Positions 1 to 5,206 of a DNA stretch of 9,559 bases are shown piece after piece. The DNA is from Bifidobacterium sp. UBA6881 (GTDB lineage Bacteria; Actinomycetota; Actinomycetes; Actinomycetales; Bifidobacteriaceae). The stretch spans positions 9,565 through 19,123 of the forward strand of contig DKCF01000042.1 of the NCBI GenBank assembly GCA_002451435.1, read 5' to 3'. Within the stretch, counting starts at the first letter, position 1, and each line of letters begins with the position of its first letter. The translations under genes were made by a program, and so were the position numbers. The notes beneath the pieces were generated by a model. That model did not search any database. It worked only from the letters and a program-made list of their open reading frames with translations, and was not told the DNA's origin.

Positions 1-96
1 AAGATCCGCAAGGACATCGAGGTCGACACCTTCCTGACCGCTCAGGAGGCCAAGGAATACGGCATCGTCGACGAGGTGCTCGAACACCGCGCCTGA
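1..96 (+). CDS. clpP: ATP-dependent Clp protease proteolytic subunit, C-terminal end (partial)
   Basis: Only the last 31 codons and the TGA stop (94-96) lie in the window; the start is off the left edge. The visible peptide contains a phrase reading T-A-Q-E-A-K-E-Y-G-I-V-D-E-V, which is the conserved end of the ClpP serine-protease fold: the A-x-E-Y-G-[IL]-[VI]-D region that closes the subunit and packs at the ring interface. The catalytic Ser and His lie upstream and cannot be checked. ClpP forms a double-heptamer degradation chamber fed by AAA+ unfoldases. The clpX gene begins about 105 bases downstream on the same strand, which is the usual partner order. In actinobacteria two clpP genes are normally in tandem before clpX, so this is probably the second copy (clpP2). 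That is inference, as the first copy is not visible. Confidence 0.88.
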   Translation, partial: KIRKDIEVDTFLTAQEAKEYGIVDEVLEHRA

Positions 97-117
97 CGCT
101 TTGGCTCCGTATGCGTT

Positions 118-150
118 CCATACCTCTGCCGCACGTCGGCAGGGGTATGG
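118..150 (+). promoter_or_regulatory. Hairpin in the clpP-clpX spacer
   Basis: Arms 118-131 and 137-150 pair over 14 bp, with one G-U wobble in the + strand RNA (T125 with G143), around a 5-base loop (132-136). It starts 21 bases after the clpP stop and lies 41 bases before the clpX SD. The run after it (CCGTTTATACGG) is too poor in T for a good intrinsic terminator. An attenuator, a processing or stability element for a clpP-clpX transcript, or an operator with inverted half-sites are all possible. I see no convincing -35/-10 pair in the spacer. Confidence 0.5.
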
Positions 151-190
151 CCGTTTATACGGGTATGGTTGTTGGTACGGCAAACCACGG

Positions 191-196
191 AAGGAG
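191..196 (+). promoter_or_regulatory. Shine-Dalgarno site that sets the clpX start
   Basis: AAGGAG is followed by five bases and then ATG at 202. The in-frame TTG at 169 has no comparable site upstream, so the ATG at 202 is the better start. Confidence 0.75.
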
Positions 197-201
197 CGCA
201 T

Positions 202-1539
202 ATGGGGCGCGTGATCAGCTATAACGACGCGGTGCCGAGATGCACGTTCTGCGGCAAGACGGAGAACCAGGTGCGCAAGCTCGTCACCGGTTCCGGCGCC
301 GCCATCTGCGACGAATGCATCGAACTGTGCGTCGACATCATCTCCGAGGAGCGCGTCAAGGATGCGCAGGCCAGTACGATGCAGTTGCCGAAACCCATGC
401 AGATCAGCGCGTATCTCGACAACTACGTGATCGGGCAGGAGGCCGCCAAGCGCACGCTTGCCGTCGCGGTGTACAACCATTACAAGCGCGTCAACATGGA
501 GATGCGTGAGAACGTCGGACTCAGGGCGTCCGATGCGAAGAGGCCGAGGGGCGCGTCCGAGCGCGCGCATGACGATCCACTCGCCGATGTCACCGTGGCG
601 AAATCGAACATCCTGCTGCTCGGGCCCACGGGCGTGGGCAAAACCTATCTCGCGCAGACGCTGGCGAAGGTGATGAACGTGCCGTTCGTCATCGTCGACG
701 CCACGACGCTGACCGAGGCCGGATATGTGGGCGATGATGTCGAAACCGTGCTGCAGCGCCTCATCCAGGCCGCGGATGGTGATGTGTCGCGTGCGCAGCA
801 AGGCATCATATACATCGATGAGATCGACAAGATCGCCCGTAAAAGCGGAGAAAACACGTCGATCACCCGTGATGTGTCCGGCGAGGGCGTCCAGCAGGCG
901 TTGCTGAAGATCTTGGAGGGAACGGTCGCGTCCGTGCCGGTGGAGGGCGGCCGCAAGCACCGCGACTTGGAGACGGTGCAGATCGACACCCGCGACATCC
1001 TGTTCATCTGCGGCGGCGCGTTCGTCGGCCTTGACGACATCGTCGCGCAGCGGCTTGGAACCAGGGAAAGTGGTTTCGGCGCGTCATGGCATGACCATGA
1101 GGTGCCGAAGAGGGAGTTGCTGCATCGGGTCTGCGCCGATGACCTGTCCGATTTCGGTCTGTTGCCGGAATTCATCGGACGTCTGCCGGTGGTGAGCGTC
1201 TTGGAGGAACTCACCGAAGACGATCTGACGAGGATTCTGACCGAACCCGAGAACTCGCTGGTGAGGCAATACCAGAAGCTGTTCGCCATCGACGGCGTGA
1301 CGCTCACCTTTACCGAAGGCGCGATCCGCCAGATCGCGGCCACGTCGATACGACGCGGCACCGGTGCGCGCGGACTGCGTTCCATCATCGAAAAAACGTT
1401 GGAGGACACGATGTACCAGTTGCCCAGCATGCCGGGAGCCTCCGAGGTGGTTGTGGACGAGGCCGCGGTGAACGGCACCGGCACGCCGAAAATACTGAAG
1501 GTCACCACGCAGGAGATACCGCTGCGACGGCTCGCATAA
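202..1539 (+). CDS. clpX: ATP-dependent Clp protease ATP-binding subunit ClpX
   Basis: A 445-residue AAA+ unfoldase that recognises tagged or misfolded cytoplasmic proteins, unfolds them with ATP and threads them into ClpP. The N-terminal zinc-binding domain has Cys14, Cys17, Cys36 and Cys39. The AAA+ core shows Walker A GPTGVGKT (141-148), pore loop GYVG (174-177), Walker B with IDEID (205-209), the stretch SITRDVSGEGVQQALLK, an RKH loop (251-253), the EFIGRLP segment with its arginine finger (323-329) and sensor 2 GARGLR (388-393). Two things are odd. About 20 extra residues, compared with E. coli ClpX from memory, lie in the polar stretch 100-132 ahead of Walker A. The ClpP-docking loop reads ESGFG (289-293) where I or L normally precedes GF. 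The start follows the SD at 191-196. The family assignment is secure; the loop comparison is from recalled homologues. Confidence 0.97.
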   Translation: MGRVISYNDAVPRCTFCGKTENQVRKLVTGSGAAICDECIELCVDIISEERVKDAQASTMQLPKPMQISAYLDNYVIGQEAAKRTLAVAVYNHYKRVNMEMRENVGLRASDAKRPRGASERAHDDPLADVTVAKSNILLLGPTGVGKTYLAQTLAKVMNVPFVIVDATTLTEAGYVGDDVETVLQRLIQAADGDVSRAQQGIIYIDEIDKIARKSGENTSITRDVSGEGVQQALLKILEGTVASVPVEGGRKHRDLETVQIDTRDILFICGGAFVGLDDIVAQRLGTRESGFGASWHDHEVPKRELLHRVCADDLSDFGLLPEFIGRLPVVSVLEELTEDDLTRILTEPENSLVRQYQKLFAIDGVTLTFTEGAIRQIAATSIRRGTGARGLRSIIEKTLEDTMYQLPSMPGASEVVVDEAAVNGTGTPKILKVTTQEIPLRRLA

Positions 1540-1549
1540 CCTTGGTATA

Positions 1550-1579
1550 TGGCGCGGCACGCCGAGATTTTGTTTTTTT
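1550..1579 (+). terminator. Weak candidate intrinsic terminator after clpX
   Basis: A short stem (GGCG 1551-1554 with CGCC 1560-1563, plus a possible T-G pair outside, loop of 5) is followed after a few bases by a T-rich run, TTTTGTTTTTTT (1568-1579). The stem is marginal but the T run is the longest in the window. The same T-rich stretch may also serve as upstream promoter DNA for the tRNA genes. Confidence 0.4.
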
Positions 1580-1597
1580 GGCGTTTGGGTGTATCTT
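1570..1597 (+). promoter_or_regulatory. Possible promoter for the tRNA-Arg pair
   Basis: A TTGTTT -35-like hexamer (1570-1575) and a TATCTT -10-like hexamer (1592-1597) are separated by 16 bases. This would place the start of transcription near 1604, about 23 bases before the first mature tRNA. Matches to consensus are 3/6 and 4/6, so this is a tentative call supported mainly by position. Confidence 0.3.
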
Positions 1598-1626
1598 ATT
1601 CGAGTTGCCGAAAACAAGGCAATGTT

Positions 1627-1700
1627 GCGCGAGTAGCCCAGCGGATTAGAGCAGCTGACTACGGATCAGCAGGTCGCAGGTTCGAATCCTGTCTCGCGCA
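1627..1700 (+). tRNA. tRNA-Arg (anticodon ACG), copy 1
   Basis: A 74-base cloverleaf without CCA. The acceptor stem is GCGCGAG with CTCGCGC, discriminator A. The anticodon stem is GCTGA/TCAGC with loop CTACGGA, so the anticodon is ACG, which reads CGU, CGC and CGA once A34 is converted to inosine. The T arm has the standard TTCGAAT loop; one pair of its stem is a G-U. The D stem GCCC/GAGC carries a C-A mismatch at its third pair. CCA is not encoded (CGA follows), so tRNA nucleotidyltransferase must add it. Confidence 0.97.
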
Positions 1701-1703
1701 CGA

Positions 1704-1723
1704 GCCACCGGTCATCGGGTGGC
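1704..1723 (+). other. Hairpin between the two tRNA genes
   Basis: GCCACC (1704-1709) pairs with GGTGGC (1718-1723) around an 8-base loop. No T run follows, so it is not a terminator. It probably marks a processing spacer in a dicistronic tRNA precursor (inference). Confidence 0.45.
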
Positions 1724-1744
1724 GTAAAGAAATGTGATGGCGTT

Positions 1745-1818
1745 GCGCGAGTAGCCCAGCGGATTAGAGCAGCTGACTACGGATCAGCAGGTCGCAGGTT
1801 CGAATCCTGTCTCGCGCA
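1745..1818 (+). tRNA. tRNA-Arg (anticodon ACG), copy 2
   Basis: Identical base for base to the copy at 1627-1700, including the D-stem C-A mismatch and the GTT leader. It lies 44 bases downstream, with no terminator between them, and is followed seven bases later by a strong terminator. The two are therefore probably one transcription unit. CCA is again not encoded (the next bases are CAT). Confidence 0.97.
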
Positions 1819-1824
1819 CATGAA

Positions 1825-1860
1825 CCTCCTTCGCGAATGCGGAGGAGGCTTTCTGTTTTT
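1825..1860 (+). terminator. Intrinsic terminator of the tRNA-Arg unit
   Basis: Arms CCTCCTTCG (1825-1833) and CGGAGGAGG (1840-1848) form a nine-pair stem with one T-G pair, extendable by one C-G pair to a four-base loop. It is followed by CTTTCTGTTTTT (1849-1860). This is a well-formed Rho-independent terminator. Confidence 0.85.
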
Positions 1861-1861
1861 C

Positions 1862-1998
1862 AGGGCTTTGGATGCTCCATGCCGTTACGCGGACGGTCAA
1901 GTCCATCGTGAATCCGTACCAAAGCCAAGACCCTCCGATACACTGGATAGGGCGATTACACCAACGCGACCATCGATGGTCGCAGAACAAGGAGCATG
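1862..1998 (+). promoter_or_regulatory. Structured upstream region of nhaA
   Basis: This 137-base gap holds several inverted repeats in succession: GGCTTTGG (1864-1871) with CCAAAGCC (1919-1926); CCCTCC (1931-1936) with GG..AGGG (1945-1952, two-base bulge); and the perfect palindrome at 1966-1983. I cannot find a convincing promoter; TACACT (1939-1944) is a -10-like hexamer without a -35 partner. It could be a regulatory RNA leader or a cluster of operator sites. Confidence 0.35.
1966..1983. promoter_or_regulatory. Perfect 18-bp palindrome before nhaA
   Basis: GCGACCATCGATGGTCGC equals its own reverse complement. It ends five bases before the nhaA ribosome binding site (1989-1994). As DNA it could be a repressor operator; as RNA it would fold into a 7-bp stem with a TCGA loop next to the ribosome binding site and could tune translation. 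Confidence 0.55.
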
Positions 1999-3378
1999 AT
2001 GACCGCATCGAAGAGGGGAACCTGGGCAACCATTCGGCGCATAGCCGCGTCCGACCGCATATCCGGCCTGATCATGCTCGGGTTCGCTTTGGCCGGTCTG
2101 TTGCTCGCCAATCTTCCTTTCACCGCGCATGCCTTCGAACAGTTGGAAAATTTCCGCATCGCCATACCCCATACCAATATCGACATGGGACTCGGCCATT
2201 GGGTGCAGGATGGCCTGCTTACGCTCTTCTTCCTGACGGTGGGTCTGGAACTGAAACAGGAACTCACCACGGGTTCGTTGTCGAATCCCAAAGCGGCCGC
2301 GGTTCCCATGCTATGCGCGGTGGGTGGCATGCTGGTGCCTCCGGTGCTGTTCATCGCGGTGCTTGGTCTGTTCCAGGCTGCGGGGTCGGGGAACTTGGTC
2401 ATCGCCTCAGGCGCGACGTTCCCCTTCGCGCAGATGTCGCATGGCTGGGCGGTGCCCACGGCGACCGACATCGCGTTCTCATTGGCCGTGCTCGCGTTGT
2501 TCGCCAAGGCGTTGCCCGGCTCCATCCGCGCGTTCCTGATGACTCTGGCCACGGTGGACGATCTGCTGGCCATCATCCTGATCGCCGTGTTCTTCTCATC
2601 GGTGAACGCGTGGTACTGGTTCATCGGCATCGCGGTGTGCGCCGCGGCATGGTATTTTCTGGTGCGCATGCGCAAGGTGCCTTGGCTTGCCGTCGCCATC
2701 GTGGGCATCCTTGCCTGGGTGATGATGTTCGAGGCCGGCATCCACCCAACCTTGGCCGGCGTGCTCGTTGGGTTGCTCACTCCGGCACATGAACGCTTCG
2801 GGGAGAAAACGCCCCGGGCCGAACGTTACGCCGACAAGCTTCAGCCGTTCTCCGCATTGCTGGCGTTGCCGATTTTCGCGCTGTTCGCCACCGGAGTGCA
2901 TTTCGAGTCGTTGACGCTCGCGTTGTTCGTTTCGCCCGTGGTCGTGGCGGTGATGGTCGCTCTGGTGGTCGGCAAGCCATTGGGCATCATGGCCACGGCA
3001 TGGTTGTCGACGCATGTGGGCGGATTGAGCATGGCCAAAGGACTGCGCGTACGCGACATGTTCCCTGCGGCGTGCGCCTGCGGCATCGGTTTCACCGTAT
3101 CGTTCCTGATCGCCTCGCTGGCCTATGAGAACGCCGAACTGTCGGCGGAGGCGCGCTTTGGCGTGCTGGTCGGCTCGCTGGTCGCCGCGATGGTGTCCGG
3201 TCTGCTGCTCAGCCGTCAATCCAAGCGGTTCGAAGAGACCAAACAGGCCGAGCGGCATGTGGACCGGAGTATGCGTGACGATCTTTCCGAGGAGACCGAG
3301 ACGATGTTGGAAGACGGCACCATCGCGATCAGCCAGAGCCTTGGCACACGGCCCCGCCAAGACAAGCCGTCGAGGTGA
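1999..3378 (+). CDS. nhaA: Na+/H+ antiporter NhaA
   Basis: A 459-residue inner-membrane antiporter that expels Na+ (or Li+) in exchange for H+, giving salt and pH tolerance. About a dozen hydrophobic segments are spread over residues 22-405. Family motifs are clear: LFFLTVGLELKQEL (76-89), ATDIAFSLAVLAL (155-167) with Asp157, ATVDDLLAI (184-192) with the ion-binding pair Asp187-Asp188, and VGKPLGI (324-330) with Lys326. These match Asp133, Asp163/164 and Lys300 of E. coli NhaA. A charged tail of about 55 residues (405-459) follows the last membrane segment. ATG codons stand at 1996 and 1999. The SD AAGGAG (1989-1994) leaves one base before the first and four before the second, so 1999 is preferred; the difference is one residue. 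It lies alone between the tRNA terminator and a convergent hairpin, so it is probably monocistronic. Confidence 0.96.
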   Translation: MTASKRGTWATIRRIAASDRISGLIMLGFALAGLLLANLPFTAHAFEQLENFRIAIPHTNIDMGLGHWVQDGLLTLFFLTVGLELKQELTTGSLSNPKAAAVPMLCAVGGMLVPPVLFIAVLGLFQAAGSGNLVIASGATFPFAQMSHGWAVPTATDIAFSLAVLALFAKALPGSIRAFLMTLATVDDLLAIILIAVFFSSVNAWYWFIGIAVCAAAWYFLVRMRKVPWLAVAIVGILAWVMMFEAGIHPTLAGVLVGLLTPAHERFGEKTPRAERYADKLQPFSALLALPIFALFATGVHFESLTLALFVSPVVVAVMVALVVGKPLGIMATAWLSTHVGGLSMAKGLRVRDMFPAACACGIGFTVSFLIASLAYENAELSAEARFGVLVGSLVAAMVSGLLLSRQSKRFEETKQAERHVDRSMRDDLSEETETMLEDGTIAISQSLGTRPRQDKPSR

Positions 3379-3462
3379 CGACGAAGGCGCCGATGCGCCG
3401 GTCGCCGTGGTGATGGCGGGCGATGATCGCGTATTGCGTCGTATATGGCCTATAGGAACTTA

Positions 3463-3507
3463 CATATGGAAAATGCCACGCAGGTCATGCGTGGCATTTT
3501 CCATATG
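3463..3507. terminator. Bidirectional terminator between convergent genes
   Basis: Arms 3463-3482 and 3488-3507 are a perfect 20-bp inverted repeat with a five-base loop (GGTCA). On each strand a GC-rich core (GCCACGCA/TGCGTGGC) is followed by ATTTTCC, a short T run that itself pairs with the upstream A run. It lies 84 bases after the nhaA stop and 14 bases from the stop of the methyltransferase-like gene, the expected place for a shared terminator. Confidence 0.8.
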
Positions 3508-3521
3508 CGACGAAACGGACG

Positions 3522-4193
3522 TCATCGTTTGACGGCAAGCAACAGTCCCGTTCCCGTCGGCGTGAGCGCGGTGGTGAACCGCTCGTCGGATTCGACGGTT
3601 TCGAGCAGCTCGCGCATGGCGATGGATTTCTCGTCACGATTCGCCGGATTGAGCACCCCACCGGAGGAAGCCGCGGAATCGAAAGCAAGAACATCGGTGA
3701 AGACGATCACGCCATGCCGCCTGAGCAGACGCGGAGCCTGCTCGAATGTGGCGGCGTAGTTCTCCGCGTCGCCGGCGACGACGATCAGATCGTAGTTCGC
3801 CGCATTCAGACGGGGCAGGAACACTCCGGCGGATGCGTTGACGGCGCGCAACGTCGTCTGCACGTCATCGGTCAGATGCGAGAACAATTCCCGGATCAAC
3901 GCGATGCCCTGCGACGAGGAATCGACCGCGGTCAGCTGGCCGGAATCATCCAATCCGCTTATCAGCTGCAGTGTTTCCACGACGGATCCGGTGCCCACCG
4001 CGATGACGGAGGAGGCGTTCAGCATATGTACCAGTGTGCGCAGCAATTCCGCCTGGGCGGCGGAACCCTGCTCGATGCCCAGTTCCTCGGCATGGGTGCG
4101 CACCGCGTTCAACGGCGCTGATTGGCGTGAGAACGCATGGTCCTCGACATATTCCCAGGATTTTGCGAGATTGGTGTATGACGTCCTATCCAT
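3522..4193 (-). CDS. O-methyltransferase-like protein (COMT/CCoAMT-type family)
   Basis: A 223-residue soluble Rossmann-fold protein with no signal peptide or membrane segment. It resembles actinobacterial family 3 O-methyltransferases, which use S-adenosylmethionine. The SAM loop reads VIAVGTGSVVETLQL (63-77) and the acidic strand end is TAVDSSSQ (88-95) with Asp91. After YDLIVV (134-139) the usual F-I-D-A-D-K metal site reads V-A-G-D-A-E, and the usual D-N-V-L reads T-D-V-L (166-169), so the catalytic metal ligands seem altered. The substrate is unknown. It starts four bases after the sdhB stop with AAGGAA (4204-4209) ten bases ahead, so it is very likely cotranscribed and coupled with sdhB. 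It could be a working methyltransferase of another type or a SAM-binding protein that no longer methylates. Confidence 0.75.
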   Translation of the reverse strand: MDRTSYTNLAKSWEYVEDHAFSRQSAPLNAVRTHAEELGIEQGSAAQAELLRTLVHMLNASSVIAVGTGSVVETLQLISGLDDSGQLTAVDSSSQGIALIRELFSHLTDDVQTTLRAVNASAGVFLPRLNAANYDLIVVAGDAENYAATFEQAPRLLRRHGVIVFTDVLAFDSAASSGGVLNPANRDEKSIAMRELLETVESDERFTTALTPTGTGLLLAVKR

Positions 4194-4197
4194 GGCC

Positions 4198-5136
4198 TCA
4201 GCGTTCCTTGACTTGCGCGATCAACTGCCAGATCTCCTCGCCGACATCGATGCCGCGGGGGCATTCGCGGGTGCAGGCGCGCACTGATTGGCATGCCGCG
4301 ATGCCATCGGCGGTGTCGATGGCATCCATGCGTTCGCCCGACCGGGCATCGCGCGAATCGTTGATGAACCGGGATGCGGCGATCAGCGCGGCAGGACCGA
4401 TGAACGCCTCGCCGCCCGCGTATACGGGGCAGCTTCCTTCGCAGGTGCCGCAGGCGATGCAGTTGCTCAGCAATTCGTATTTGGCGAGTTGCTGCGGATT
4501 CTGCAGATATTCGAATGCGTCGATTTTACCGTCCTCGGTAGTGGCGAGATCGCCGTTCGCCTGAAGGTACGGCTTGAGCTTCTTGATTTGGTCGAGCATC
4601 TGGTCGATGTCGGCTATCAGATCGCGTTGTACGGGGAAACCCGGCAGGGGAGCGAGCTCGATGACGCCCAGGTCGGCGCCGTTCCCGGTTTGGGCGCCAT
4701 CGGCGGACGTATCGGCGGATTCGCCGGTACGACGGAATCCTTCCTCGTCCGTTGCCGTGATTCTCGGCTGCTTGGCCCAATCCTTGACCGTTGCCGTGCA
4801 CAGCAGCGTCGGCGTGCCATTGATCGCCACGGCGTCGGAACCGCACATGCCATGGCCGCAGGAGTACCGGAACGCAAGGGTCGGATCGACGGTGCGCTTG
4901 ATCTTCAGCAGACAGTCGAGCACGGTGTCTTCCGGTCGCACGGCGAGTGTGTAATCCTGCGTCCACTGCTTGCCGCGGGGCCTGTGCCGCGCCGATGCGC
5001 CGGAACCGCCGAATGGGGAGCTTTTCTTCGCGAACGGAGAACCGCCACGACCGCGGTCACGGCTGCGTTCGGGACGCGGAGCGAACCTGCTCACCCGCAA
5101 CGTCACCGTATTCATGCCGTTTTCCATGTCGCTCAT
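4198..5136 (-). CDS. sdhB: Succinate dehydrogenase/fumarate reductase iron-sulfur subunit
   Basis: A 312-residue electron-transfer subunit of a complex II-type enzyme; typical SdhB/FrdB proteins have about 240-250 residues. The N-terminal ferredoxin domain has the 2Fe-2S ligands Cys93, Cys98, Asp101 and Cys113. The C-terminal domain has CIACGTCEGSCP (226-237) and CQSVRACTRECP (282-293). By family alignment Cys226/229/232/292 hold 4Fe-4S and Cys236/282/288 hold 3Fe-4S, so all three clusters are intact. The extra length sits in two places: a basic Arg/Gly/Ser-rich stretch (about 20-56) between the first strand and the rest of the ferredoxin fold, and an acidic, Thr/Ser/Gly-rich stretch (about 130-156) before the PLPGFPVQRDL segment. 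GAAAGG (5144-5149) lies seven bases before the ATG at 5136, supporting this start. It follows sdhA by 70 bases. No SdhC/SdhD anchor gene is present on either side. Confidence 0.93.
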   Translation of the reverse strand: MSDMENGMNTVTLRVSRFAPRPERSRDRGRGGSPFAKKSSPFGGSGASARHRPRGKQWTQDYTLAVRPEDTVLDCLLKIKRTVDPTLAFRYSCGHGMCGSDAVAINGTPTLLCTATVKDWAKQPRITATDEEGFRRTGESADTSADGAQTGNGADLGVIELAPLPGFPVQRDLIADIDQMLDQIKKLKPYLQANGDLATTEDGKIDAFEYLQNPQQLAKYELLSNCIACGTCEGSCPVYAGGEAFIGPAALIAASRFINDSRDARSGERMDAIDTADGIAACQSVRACTRECPRGIDVGEEIWQLIAQVKER

Positions 5137-5206
5137 GTACCCGCCTTTCCATTAAAAACCGTCAACCAGTTTGCCATACGCCGTGCCCAGATGCCCGGCG
5201 GCCGAC

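Larger units (their letters stand above)
1624..1819 (+). repeat. 78-bp direct repeat carrying the two tRNA-Arg genes
   Basis: Positions 1624-1701 and 1742-1819 are identical. The repeat covers each whole tRNA plus three bases before (GTT) and one base after. Outside these limits the flanks diverge. This is a tandem gene duplication or a gene-conversion tract limited almost exactly to the mature RNA. Confidence 0.9.

Noticed and set aside
169..201. TTG at 169 as the clpX start
   Set aside because: It has no SD, and the added residues are unlike ClpX N-termini, while AAGGAG precedes the ATG at 202.
645..1508. 287-codon - strand frame opposite clpX
   Set aside because: It is antisense to clpX, Ser/Thr/Arg-rich and without motifs.
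1549..1737. Small + strand frame containing A-G-R-R-F-E-S-C
   Set aside because: This is a well-known false protein produced by translating a tRNA gene.
1624..1819. tRNA repeat as att sites of an integrative element
   Set aside because: The 44 bases between the copies hold no cargo and there is no integrase gene nearby; simple tandem duplication explains it.
1784..2029. Small - strand frame ending R-E-T-G-F-E-P-A-T-C
   Set aside because: This is another common artefact of translating a tRNA gene on the opposite strand.
1872..2792. 306-codon + strand frame overlapping nhaA
   Set aside because: It is out of frame with nhaA, rich in Arg, His and Gly, and lacks any domain; it is a shadow of nhaA codon composition.
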